Shown here piece after piece: positions 47,187 through 55,975 of a stretch of 64,000 nt of DNA. Positions within the stretch are counted from its first letter, which is position 1. Every line of letters begins with the position of its first letter. This DNA comes from Thermogemmatispora aurantia (lineage in GTDB: Bacteria; Chloroflexota; Ktedonobacteria; Ktedonobacterales; Ktedonobacteraceae): positions 107,221 to 171,220 of the forward strand of contig NZ_BKZV01000001.1 of NCBI RefSeq assembly GCF_008974285.1, read 5' to 3'. The notes below the pieces were generated by a model. That model did no database searches, had not been told where the DNA came from, and was given only the letters and a program-made list of their open reading frames with translations. The position numbers and the translations under genes are program-made.

Positions 47187-47888
47187 ATGGAGACTATCCG
47201 TGTCATCATCGTTGATGAGCAGCCGCTGTTCCGCGAAGGAATTCGCTATACGCTTGAGCGCCTGGGCCATTGCACTGTTGTGGGCGAGTCGACTAACCCC
47301 GCCGAGATTCTGGCGCTGGCGCGCGAGCCGGGAGCCGAGGTGATCCTCCTCGACGCTGGCCTCAAGAGCACTGACGCTCTTGAGCTGGCCCGCCAGCTCC
47401 GCCAGCTGGCCCCTCAGATGGCCATTGTGATTCTTACCCCTTCCGAGGATGAGGAGCGCCTCTTTCAATCGATCAAGGTGGGCGCCGCCGCCTACTATAC
47501 CCGCAATATTTCATCTGAGGAGTTGATCGAGGCCGTGCAGCGCGTGAATCGCGGGGAGTATTTGATCAATGACGAAGTGCTCGCCCGGCCTCAGATCGCC
47601 AGCCGTGTCTTGCAGTCGTTGCGCGAGCTGCCGGCGGCCTCTCACGATGGTGCCGCTGAGAGCGACGGCAAGGAGAGCTATTCCCCGCTCTCCAGCCGTG
47701 AAATCGAGATTCTGGACTACATTGCCCGTGGAAACAGCAATAAGGAGATCGCTAAGTCTTTGAAGATCAGCGATCAGACCGTGAAAAATCACATTACGTC
47801 GATCCTCAAAAAGCTCGCGGTTAACGATCGTACCGCCGCAGTGGTGCATGCTCTGCGCCACGGCTGGATCAAGATTCAGGATACGTAA
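47187..47888 (+). CDS. LuxR-type response regulator with atypical receiver
   Basis: A 233-residue regulator. The receiver starts VIIVDEQPLFREGIRYTLERL and has Asp56 in VILLDAGLKS and the conserved Thr in VILTPS. The invariant Lys of receivers is Arg106 (AAYYTRNIS), so phosphorylation-dependent switching may differ. The C-terminal LuxR helix-turn-helix (~168-228: LSSREIEILDYIARGNSNKE, then DQTVKNHITSILKKL) is intact. The start at 47187 is where homology begins, with GCGAGG 5 nt upstream; the frame upstream runs through the hairpin leader. It follows the MglA-like gene, has no adjacent kinase, and may respond to another input. Confidence 0.9.
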   Translation: METIRVIIVDEQPLFREGIRYTLERLGHCTVVGESTNPAEILALAREPGAEVILLDAGLKSTDALELARQLRQLAPQMAIVILTPSEDEERLFQSIKVGAAAYYTRNISSEELIEAVQRVNRGEYLINDEVLARPQIASRVLQSLRELPAASHDGAAESDGKESYSPLSSREIEILDYIARGNSNKEIAKSLKISDQTVKNHITSILKKLAVNDRTAAVVHALRHGWIKIQDT

Positions 47889-47941
47889 AGCCAGCGCAGA
47901 GAGGGAGGAGGTCGCAGGCAGCACTGAGCCAAGCAAACTTG

Positions 47942-48457
47942 CTAGGTCCACAGACTGAGAAGCACTTTGCCGTTCCGGGCATCAAGAAACAGATAAAAGT
48001 CGTAGCTTGAGCGCGGGAAGGGTGTGGGATCAACTGAGGCATCGGCGGGCTGCAGCGGTACCTGCTCGTAGATGATCATCCAGGCCGGAGCATTTTCAAT
48101 CTGGGCCCGATTGCTGGTGTGCGGAATGTAGGTGAGGAGGACATAGCGTGCCAGGACCTTCTTGGCTTCGCTGGCTACCTCTGGCTCCCACTGGCTGGCT
48201 AGTAGAAGAGCCTCTTCCTGGCTAAGACTGGCCGGCTGGGAGGGTGTACCAAGAATAACGCCAGCGGTGTAGAGGGCGGGCAGCTGGACCGCCGAGGTCT
48301 GACTGGTCTGGGCCAGATGGGGAACAAGCAGCCTCAGCCCTCCTTGGGGGTGTCTGAGCAGGAGGATAAACCAGCCCAGACCAATCACCAGCAGAAGCGC
48401 TCCGACGAGGCCGCTGATCTTCCAGGTACGCGATTGGATACGCTGTCGCCGCTTCAT
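47942..48457 (-). CDS. Single-pass membrane protein of unknown function
   Basis: A 171-residue protein. A positively charged N-terminus (KRRQRIQSRTW) and one membrane helix (GLVGALLLVIGLGWFILLL, ~17-36) are followed by an exported domain of ~130 residues. Its end, with WMIIYEQVPLQ and YDFYLFLDARNGKVLLSLW, resembles a PepSY-like strand pattern, though weakly. AAGGAG and AAAGG precede the ATG at 48457. It converges with the response regulator gene. No function can be given. Confidence 0.7.
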   Translation of the reverse strand: MKRRQRIQSRTWKISGLVGALLLVIGLGWFILLLRHPQGGLRLLVPHLAQTSQTSAVQLPALYTAGVILGTPSQPASLSQEEALLLASQWEPEVASEAKKVLARYVLLTYIPHTSNRAQIENAPAWMIIYEQVPLQPADASVDPTPFPRSSYDFYLFLDARNGKVLLSLWT

Positions 48458-48633
48458 GCTGATACCTTTTCTCCTTCCTCTGAGTAGATGCACCTGGCCT
48501 GCTGCCTGTACGGTTCTGACGAGCTGATCAGCTATGGCTCGCTTGCCACTAAACCGGCTGGCTGGTCGACGACTGACTCGTGGGCCTGGCGCTCGCCGCC
48601 TCGCTCAAGCATCTGGTCCGTCCAGTATTGCCA

Positions 48634-48663
48634 AGTATAGTCGAAGATGCCTGGCCAAGACAA
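48634..48663 (-). promoter_or_regulatory. Promoter of the small membrane-protein gene
   Basis: Minus-strand TTGTCT, 18 nt, TATACT (4/6 and 5/6). Leader about 170 nt. Confidence 0.5.
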
Positions 48664-49000
48664 GCCTCTCACAGCGGAGGGAAGGCGCAGCCCTCAAGGC
48701 GATATGCCATAATGAGAATGAGAAGAGGAGCAAGAAGCCAGCTTGAGTCTGTCTATGGTTTACAGGCCCGGCGCTGCCAGACCTGCGCCTGCAGGGCCTG
48801 ACGAGCGGAGCGAGAACCCAGGGCGCAGACTGGGACCTCCTCTTGCCAGCTGTGGTACCCTGAAACAAGCCTTGCCTTGCGGCAGAAGGTCAGCCCAGGT
48901 GGCTTTTGGCTTCCTGCCGGGTCACGGGCTAGCGATAACGAGAGATAACAACATAGCCCACAGGCCAGTCCAGTAAGCGAAGAAAGGGAGCTTGATTTCC
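48664..49000 (+). other. Region upstream of the phosphorylase gene
   Basis: A TGC extended -10 CATAAT (48708-48713) without a good -35 is the only promoter-like site on the plus strand. No gene or strong hairpin is seen. Confidence 0.3.
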
Positions 49001-51562
49001 GTGAAAGTATTCGGACGCATGACCGTTTTCCCCATCATGCCCGCCCGGATTAGCCGCCTCTATGAGCTTGCTTACAATCTGTGGTGGAGCTGGCACCCCG
49101 AAGCCAGCACGCTCTATAGCACGCTAGATCCCGAACTATGGGAGGCGGTCGGTCATAATCCTGTCCACTTTCTGAGCGAGGTGCGACCACAGTATCTAGA
49201 GAAGGCCGCTCATAATCCCCAGTATCTGCAGGTCTACGATCGTGTGCTGGCAGAATTCGACCGCTATATGCATCCAGCTCCGGGCAGCACCTGGTTCGCT
49301 CGCACATATCCAGAGCTGGAGCAGTGCGTCATTGCTTACTTCTCGGCTGAGTTTGGCCTGCACGAGGCTCTGCCCATCTATTCCGGTGGCCTGGGTATCC
49401 TGGCAGGCGATCATTGTAAGGAGGCCAGCGATCTGGGCCTGCCGCTAGTGGGAGTAGGCTTCCTCTACCCCCAGGGCTACTTCCGGCAGAGCATCACTCG
49501 CGAGGGTATTCAGGAGGCCTTCTACGATAAGCTGATCTTCTCCCAGGTGCCAGCAACTCCGGCCTGCGGCCCCGATGGCAATGAGGTCCTGATTAGCGTT
49601 GATCTGCCGGGACGGCGCATCCATGCCAAGGTCTGGCGCGTCCAGGTCGGTCGTATTCCACTCTATCTGCTGGATACCGATGTCGAACCGAATGCTCCCG
49701 CCGATCGTGAGCTGGCGGCCCGCCTCTACGGTGGCGACCGCGAGATGCGCATTTCTCAGGAGATTGTATTGGGCATTGGTGGAGTGCGCGCTCTGCGCGC
49801 TTTGGGCCTTTCTCCGGCGGTCTGGCATATCAATGAGGGACACGCTGCATTCCTGAATTTGGAGCGCTGCCGCGAGTTAGTCGCCTGCGGGCTGACTTTC
49901 CGCGAGGCACGCGAGGTCGTGGCCGCCAGCTCCCTCTTTACGACTCATACGCCGGTGCCAGCGGGCAATGATACGTTTAGCTATGATCTGATCGACAAGT
50001 ATTTCAATACCTACTGGGGTCAACTTGGTCTTTCGCGCGAGCAGTTTCTGGAGGTGGCTCGCGAAGATCATGGCTGGGGTCCGACCTATGGGATGACAGT
50101 GCTGGCCCTGCGCTTGACCGGGCAGCATAACGGGGTGAGCAAGCTGCACGGCGCGGTCTCGCGCCGGATGTGGCAGTTTCTCTGGCCGGGCGTCGATCCC
50201 GATGAGGTCCCTATCGATTCGATTACTAATGGTATCCATACCCTCTCCTGGGTGGCTCCTGAGATGAACGCTCTCTTCCAGCGCTACCTAGGGCCGGATT
50301 GGGCGGAGCACGTCGATGAGCCGGATCTGTGGAATCGTGTGCTGGAGATTCCCGATGAGGAGCTGTGGCAGGTGCATTTGCAGCGTAAGCGCTTGCTGAT
50401 CGACTATGTGCGTCGACGCTTAAAACAGCAGCATCTGCGCCTGGGCGAGGGGCCGCTGCAGATGGCCGAGTTCGAGCGTATGCTTGATCCCGAGGCTCTG
50501 CTGATTGGCTTCGCCCGTCGCTTTGCAACCTATAAACGGGCAACGCTGATCTTCCGCAATCCGGAGCGCTTGAAGCGCATTATGAATAATCCTGAGCGTC
50601 CGGTACAGATTATCTTTGCGGGTAAGGCCCACCCCGCCGATGAGCCTGGTAAGGCCCTGATTGAGCAGGTTTATCGGATCTCGCGTAGCGACGATTTCCG
50701 CGGCAAGGTGATCTTCCTGGAAAACTACGATATTGATATGGCACGCTATCTGGTAGCAGGGACCGATCTCTGGCTGAATAACCCGATTCGCCCCCACGAG
50801 GCCAGCGGCACCAGCGGCCAGAAGGCGGCTTTGAATGGGCAGCCTAACTGCAGCGTTCTCGACGGTTGGTGGGCCGAGGCCTACAATGGGCGCAACGGCT
50901 GGGCCATCGGCGAGGAGCGCGAGTACCACAATCCCGATGTTCAGGATGAGGCCGACAGTCTGTCGCTCTACGCTCTCCTGGAAGGGGAGATCATCCCTAC
51001 CTACTATGAGCGCGATCTGGCCAATAGCGGTCTGCCTCATCGCTGGATCAGCTATATGAAAGAAGCCATCCGCTCCTGTGCCCCTCACTTCAGTACGCGA
51101 CGGATGGTGAAGGAATACACGACACGCTTCTATGTACCCCAGATTCAGCAGGGCCAGCGGGTCGAGCAGAACGCCTACGAGCTGGCCCGCGCACTGGCTC
51201 AGTGGAAAGAGCGCATTCAGCAGCGCTGGGAGAGCCTGGCTCTCTACGTGGAGGGACGCCGCGAGGGTCAGCTCAGCCTGGGCGAGACAATCGAAGTACG
51301 GGCCTGGGTGCGCGCGCCAGAGATTACACCGGATGATTTGCTGGTCGAGCTGGTCTATGGCGAGAGCGGGGACGGTGAGCAGGTCACTAATCAGCGGGCT
51401 ATTCCCATGCAATATCAGCACCAAGAGCAGGACGGCTCGTATCGCTACGAGGCCCGCTTCCAGCCAGAGGAGAGCGGCAGTCTGGTCTATGGGGTACGTG
51501 TGCTGCCCAATCATCCCTTGCTAGCGGGTAAACATGATATGGGGCTGGTGCGTTGGGCTTGA
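49001..51562 (+). CDS. glgP: Alpha-glucan (glycogen/maltodextrin) phosphorylase, GT35
   Basis: An 853-residue enzyme that releases glucose 1-phosphate from alpha-1,4-glucans using pyridoxal phosphate. The N-terminal ~110 residues form the DUF3417-type domain (LYELAYNLWWSWHPEA) typical of the short alpha-glucan phosphorylase group of thermophiles and Actinobacteria. Core motifs: YFSAEFGLHEALPIYSGGLG, HINEGHAAFL, TTHTPVPAGND, GFARRFATYKRATL and the PLP site EASGTSGQKAALNG, with Lys608 as the likely Schiff-base lysine. The GTG at 49001 is chosen because AAAGGGAG ends 10 nt before it; a TTG at 48992 is too close. A GH15 enzyme 4.4 kb downstream could act on the same glucans. Confidence 0.95.
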   Translation: MKVFGRMTVFPIMPARISRLYELAYNLWWSWHPEASTLYSTLDPELWEAVGHNPVHFLSEVRPQYLEKAAHNPQYLQVYDRVLAEFDRYMHPAPGSTWFARTYPELEQCVIAYFSAEFGLHEALPIYSGGLGILAGDHCKEASDLGLPLVGVGFLYPQGYFRQSITREGIQEAFYDKLIFSQVPATPACGPDGNEVLISVDLPGRRIHAKVWRVQVGRIPLYLLDTDVEPNAPADRELAARLYGGDREMRISQEIVLGIGGVRALRALGLSPAVWHINEGHAAFLNLERCRELVACGLTFREAREVVAASSLFTTHTPVPAGNDTFSYDLIDKYFNTYWGQLGLSREQFLEVAREDHGWGPTYGMTVLALRLTGQHNGVSKLHGAVSRRMWQFLWPGVDPDEVPIDSITNGIHTLSWVAPEMNALFQRYLGPDWAEHVDEPDLWNRVLEIPDEELWQVHLQRKRLLIDYVRRRLKQQHLRLGEGPLQMAEFERMLDPEALLIGFARRFATYKRATLIFRNPERLKRIMNNPERPVQIIFAGKAHPADEPGKALIEQVYRISRSDDFRGKVIFLENYDIDMARYLVAGTDLWLNNPIRPHEASGTSGQKAALNGQPNCSVLDGWWAEAYNGRNGWAIGEEREYHNPDVQDEADSLSLYALLEGEIIPTYYERDLANSGLPHRWISYMKEAIRSCAPHFSTRRMVKEYTTRFYVPQIQQGQRVEQNAYELARALAQWKERIQQRWESLALYVEGRREGQLSLGETIEVRAWVRAPEITPDDLLVELVYGESGDGEQVTNQRAIPMQYQHQEQDGSYRYEARFQPEESGSLVYGVRVLPNHPLLAGKHDMGLVRWA

Positions 51563-51655
51563 GCGTTGGGAGCTGAGCCAGCAGTCTGGTTGCTTGTTTG
51601 TCCATGAGAACGGGCGGCGCAGGCACTGCCGCCGGAGGAGAATCCGCCCTACGCC

Positions 51656-53683
51656 ATGATAAGCATGGATATGAAACTCTTTCAACCCATCAGCATTGGG
51701 CCGCGAGAGGCGCGCAATCGCCTGATTTTTGGGAGCCACACGACTAACTTCGCCCGTCATCATCTGCTGAGCGAGCAGCATGGCGACTACTACGCCAGCC
51801 GGGCCGAAGGAGGTGTCGGCAGCATCGTGCTGGAGGAGCACATCGTTCACACCTCCGATTTCCCGTACGAGGCTGCCCTGTTTGGTTATTTGCCCGAAAC
51901 GCCAGCGGCCCTGGCCAAGGTGAGCGCTCGCCTGCGTGCTGCCGGGGCGCTGACCCTCGTTCAGCTGAACCACAACGGTCAGCAAGGAGTGAGTGACCAT
52001 CATCAGCGCGAACTGTGGGCGCCCTCTGCCGTACCTGATGTGGCCACGCGCGAGGTTCCCAAGGCGATGGAGCTGGAAGATATTCGCGCTGTGATCGCCG
52101 GTTTCGCCCTGGTCGCTCAGCACGCTGTGCGCGGCGAAGCCGATGGGGTAGAGCTGCAAGTTGCCGATCGCTCGCTGCTGCGTCAGTTTTTGTCACCGTT
52201 GACCAACCAGCGCAGCGACGCCTATGGGGGATCGCTGGAAAACCGTCTGCGCTTCCTGCAGGAGACCATTGAGGCCGTGGCCGCCGTCCTGCAGGGGCGC
52301 TATATACTTGGGGTCCGCCTCTGCGTCGATGAGCTGGCACCGTGGGCTGGTCTCACGCCAGAGCAGGGGGTCGAGATCGCCCGCCGCTTGGCCGAGACAG
52401 GTCGGGTACACTACCTGACGGTAACGATGGGAAGCATCCTGAGTACCCACCTCTTTCCTTTCCACGCCTCCATGCACGTCGCCCCAGGCTATGCAGTAGC
52501 GCTGGCGGCAGCCGTGAAGGAGGCAGTTTCGCTGCCTGTTTTTGCCGCCGGTCGCATTATGGATGCCGAGCAAGCGGAGGCAATTGTGGCGGCAGGCCAG
52601 GCCGATGGCGTTGAGATGATCCGGCCTCTGATCGCCGATCCCGCTTTGCCGCGTCTGACTCAGGCGGGCAACGCAGAGCGTGTACGACCCTGCCTGGCCT
52701 GTAACCAGGGTTGCCAGGTACGTGGCCTGCTCAATGTCGCCCTCAGCTGTAACGTCAACCCCGATGTGCTGCATCCCTGGCCTCCTTCCATTGCTCTGCT
52801 CACCGAGTCATCCGTGGGAGGCCGCCAGAGCCAGGACTGCCAGGTTTCTCCAGACAAGACCCCCTCGCTGAGCAGAGCCTTTGTTGTGGTAGGGGCAGGT
52901 CCGGCAGGATTAGAAGCGGCACGCACCGCCGCTCTGCGCGGGCGGCGGGTGGTAGTGTTCGAGCGTGAGTCGGAGCCAGGTGGAGCGGTGGCCCTGGCCG
53001 CACGGGCGCCGGGACGCGCTTCACTGCGCCGCATCATCGACTATCTGGTGGACGAATGCCAGCGTCTGGGAGTCGAGCTGCAGACCGGCATAGCCGTGAG
53101 CGCCTCCTGGCTCCTGGAGCAGCGGCCTGGGGCGGTGCTTGTGGCTACAGGGGCGAAAGCGGGCCAGGGTCTGCTGGCGATTCCCGGTCATGGCCTCCCC
53201 CATGTGCTAGACGTGCGCCGCATTCTGCAGGGTGAACGCGTGACTGGGGCTGGCCAGCGCGCCGTCGTGATCGATGAGACGGCTTCACATGGCGTGCTCT
53301 CGACAGTGGAGCTGCTCGCCAATGAGGGATGGCAGATCGAGATTGTGACCGAAGACTGGTATGTCGGGCGCGATCTGGTCGCTACCCACGATCTGCCGGC
53401 CTGGCTGGGACGGGTACTCCCGCGCGGCGTGGTCATGACACCTCATACCAGCGTTGTGCGCATTGAGCCTGGGCAGGTGATCGTGCGTGATCGCTTCGCC
53501 CTGGCAGAGCGCGCCTTGCCCGCCGACATGGTGGTTCTGGGAGTCTATGAGCAGCCCGATCAGGATCTCTATTTTGCTTTGAAGGGGCGCCTCGCTCGTC
53601 TGCGCCGCGCTGGCGATTGCATTGCACCTCGTCGCATTGAGCAGGCGATCGCTGAGGGGCGCCAGGCTGGCCTCTGGGCCTGA
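51656..53683 (+). CDS. FadH/OYE-family NADH:flavin oxidoreductase (mycofactocin-system type 2)
   Basis: A 675-residue protein with the 2,4-dienoyl-CoA-reductase plan. An FMN-binding TIM barrel of the old-yellow-enzyme type (1-~340: LTLVQLNHNGQQ, DAYGGSLENRLRFL) comes first. A 4Fe-4S site CLACNQGC with a fourth Cys 11 residues on (~342-361) follows. The last part is an FAD/NAD(P)-binding domain starting VVVGAGPAGLEAARTAALRG (~411). The opening GSHTTNFARHHLLSEQHGDYY resembles, from memory, the second of two OYE families that track with mycofactocin. Substrate unknown. It stands 77 nt before a paralogue, probably one transcript. The SD GGAGGAG is 15 nt from the first ATG, so ATGs at 51665 or 51671 may be used. 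Confidence 0.88.
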   Translation: MISMDMKLFQPISIGPREARNRLIFGSHTTNFARHHLLSEQHGDYYASRAEGGVGSIVLEEHIVHTSDFPYEAALFGYLPETPAALAKVSARLRAAGALTLVQLNHNGQQGVSDHHQRELWAPSAVPDVATREVPKAMELEDIRAVIAGFALVAQHAVRGEADGVELQVADRSLLRQFLSPLTNQRSDAYGGSLENRLRFLQETIEAVAAVLQGRYILGVRLCVDELAPWAGLTPEQGVEIARRLAETGRVHYLTVTMGSILSTHLFPFHASMHVAPGYAVALAAAVKEAVSLPVFAAGRIMDAEQAEAIVAAGQADGVEMIRPLIADPALPRLTQAGNAERVRPCLACNQGCQVRGLLNVALSCNVNPDVLHPWPPSIALLTESSVGGRQSQDCQVSPDKTPSLSRAFVVVGAGPAGLEAARTAALRGRRVVVFERESEPGGAVALAARAPGRASLRRIIDYLVDECQRLGVELQTGIAVSASWLLEQRPGAVLVATGAKAGQGLLAIPGHGLPHVLDVRRILQGERVTGAGQRAVVIDETASHGVLSTVELLANEGWQIEIVTEDWYVGRDLVATHDLPAWLGRVLPRGVVMTPHTSVVRIEPGQVIVRDRFALAERALPADMVVLGVYEQPDQDLYFALKGRLARLRRAGDCIAPRRIEQAIAEGRQAGLWA

Positions 53684-53761
53684 GCGTCAGCAGCCAGCCC
53701 ATGCATGAGCGTAGCAGAGAGCAGGTAAGCATGCGCCTGAGCAGCACAGGAGGGTCCGCCC

Positions 53762-55768
53762 ATGGCAGGCCAGTTTCAGTATTTGTTTACGCCGCTGCGC
53801 ATTGGTACAGTGGTCATACCCAATCGCATCGTCTTCGCCGCTCATTTGACGAACCTGGCCGAGGAGAATCAGCCCGGCCCGCGCTTGATTGCCTATTATG
53901 TTGAGCGTGCTCGCGGCGGCTGCGGCTTGATCATTACCGAGGAGCAGTCGGTTCATCCCAGCGACTGGGCCTATCAAAAACTGATTCACGGCTTCGATCC
54001 CCAGGTAATCCCCGCCTATCGCCGCCTGACACGCGCCGTTCACGACTACGGGACGCGCATCTTTGCTCAGCTGAACCATAACGGCATGCAGGCGAGCAGC
54101 ATCTACTCGCGCCGCCCCGTGCTCGGCCCTTCCCCTCTGGTCGACCCGATCCACCGCGAGATGTGTAAGGAGATCGAGGCCGAGGAGATTGCCGAGATCG
54201 TGCGCAGCTACGCCATGGTGGCTCGTCATGTGCGCGAAGGCGGTTTCGATGGGGCCGAATTGCAGGCCTCGCATAGCTCCCTGATCCGTCAATTCCTCTC
54301 CCCTTACTACAACCGGCGCCGTGACGCTTACGGTGGCTCATTAGAGAACCGCCTGCGCTTCGTGCTGGAGGTCATCGAGGCCATTCGCGCCGAGGTCGGG
54401 CGCGATTTCCCTTTGGGAATTCGCCTCTGCGGCGATGAGTTGATCCCCGGGGGCCTGACCTTCAGCGATGTACGCGAGATCGCTCTGCGCCTGGAGGCTA
54501 CTGGCCAGCTTGACTTCATTAATACAAGCATCGGTGAATTCCATAATCTCTATATGGTTGAGGGGTCGATGCACACACCGCCCGGCTACCAGCTCTTCGT
54601 CTCGGCAGGACTGCGCGAGGTCGTACAGCTGCCGGTCTTCTGCACCGGGCGCATCAAGGACCCCGTTCAGGCGGAGCGTATTCTGCGCGAAGGGCTGGCC
54701 GACATGGTCGATGTAGTGCGCGGCCAGATTTGTGATCCTGCTTTCGCCCGCAAGGCGCGCGAGGGACATAGTGAGAGTATCCGCCTCTGTATCTCTTGCA
54801 ATCAGTATTGCATCGGACGGATGGGGCTGAATCTCAGCCTGGGCTGTATCCAGACACCGGCTACAGGGAACGAGCTGCGCTTCCGTCCCCTATCCTCGCG
54901 GCCCGTGATGCGAAGCGCCGTTCGTCGTCCGCGGGTGCTTGTGGTGGGCGGCGGGCCAGCGGGCATGCAGGCGGCCAAGGTGATTGCTCAACGCGGAGGC
55001 CAGGTACGTCTGTATGAGCGCCAGCCAGAGACTGGGGGCCAGATCAACCTGATTGTACGGGTGCCCAGTCGCGTTGAGTTTGGCGATGCCGCGCGGAATC
55101 TGCAGCGCGAGCTGGCCGAGGTGGATGTTGAGGTGATCACAGGCACCGAGGTCGACGCCGACTTCATCCTGAGAGAGGAGGCAGACGCGGTGATTCTCGC
55201 CACCGGCTCCCGCCCTGGGCCGGTCCCAGTACCAGGCGGCGATCTGCCCCATGTGGCCAATCCCTGGCAAGTGCTTCTCGGAGAGAAAACTGCGGCTGCC
55301 GGCCAGCGCGTTCTGATCTACGATCAGGTTGGCTTCCACCAGGCGACAAGTGTGGCAGAGCTGTTAGCCGAGCGCGGCTGTCAGGTTGAAGTGGTGACGC
55401 CCCAGTTTTACGTCGGCGGCGATCTCAGTGTGACCCTGGATATCGAGCTGTGGTATCGTCGCATGCTTGCTCACGGGGCGATCTTCACTCCTCATCATTA
55501 TCTGGCGGCCCTGCAGCCCGGCGGGGCGACCATTGTCAATAACTATACCGGTCAGGCCCGCACTATTGAGGACCTGGCGTTGGTGGTCGTAGTCGCTCCC
55601 CAGGTAGCCGATGAGGCCCTCTATCAGGACCTCAAGGGTCGGGTTCCTCACCTTTATCGTGTAGGAGACTGTCTGGCGCCGCGACGTGTGGAGCATGCTA
55701 TTCTCGACGGTGAGCGCGTCGGGCGGGCACTGGCGCTAGAGGGCCTGAGCGCTGTCGACAGTGCTTGA
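53762..55768 (+). CDS. FadH/OYE-family NADH:flavin oxidoreductase (mycofactocin-system type 1)
   Basis: A 668-residue paralogue of the preceding protein with the same order of domains: OYE barrel (IFAQLNHNGMQASSIYS, DAYGGSLENRLRFVLEVIEA), iron-sulfur site CISCNQYC plus a Cys 11 residues later, and FAD/NAD(P) domain from VLVVGGGPAGMQAAKVIAQR. Two such proteins side by side are characteristic of genomes with mycofactocin, where they are thought to pass electrons to or from the mycofactocin-linked dehydrogenases. That reading rests on recalled family names and must be checked. AGGAGG lies 8 nt before the ATG. Confidence 0.88.
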   Translation: MAGQFQYLFTPLRIGTVVIPNRIVFAAHLTNLAEENQPGPRLIAYYVERARGGCGLIITEEQSVHPSDWAYQKLIHGFDPQVIPAYRRLTRAVHDYGTRIFAQLNHNGMQASSIYSRRPVLGPSPLVDPIHREMCKEIEAEEIAEIVRSYAMVARHVREGGFDGAELQASHSSLIRQFLSPYYNRRRDAYGGSLENRLRFVLEVIEAIRAEVGRDFPLGIRLCGDELIPGGLTFSDVREIALRLEATGQLDFINTSIGEFHNLYMVEGSMHTPPGYQLFVSAGLREVVQLPVFCTGRIKDPVQAERILREGLADMVDVVRGQICDPAFARKAREGHSESIRLCISCNQYCIGRMGLNLSLGCIQTPATGNELRFRPLSSRPVMRSAVRRPRVLVVGGGPAGMQAAKVIAQRGGQVRLYERQPETGGQINLIVRVPSRVEFGDAARNLQRELAEVDVEVITGTEVDADFILREEADAVILATGSRPGPVPVPGGDLPHVANPWQVLLGEKTAAAGQRVLIYDQVGFHQATSVAELLAERGCQVEVVTPQFYVGGDLSVTLDIELWYRRMLAHGAIFTPHHYLAALQPGGATIVNNYTGQARTIEDLALVVVVAPQVADEALYQDLKGRVPHLYRVGDCLAPRRVEHAILDGERVGRALALEGLSAVDSA

Positions 55769-55819
55769 GGCCTCAGCTCCAGCGGCCCCAGCTTGTGGCC
55801 CTCCGAGCAGGTTCGAGGC

Positions 55820-55847
55820 TTGTCGATTTCGCGCGAGATGCTACAAT
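55820..55847 (+). promoter_or_regulatory. Promoter of the GH15 gene
   Basis: TTGTCG (55820-55825), 16 nt, TACAAT (55842-55847): 4/6 and 5/6. The leader is about 120 nt. Confidence 0.55.
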
Positions 55848-55975
55848 ACAGGGAAACCCGCTGTGCTGAACCCAGGGTGCCAGGAGCTCAGGTTTTGCCT
55901 GGTTCTTGCCCGCCGGCAGTCGCCGGTCTTCAGCCAGCGGTGAGCGCTAGGCCAAATGCTGTTTGTGGAGTAGGT

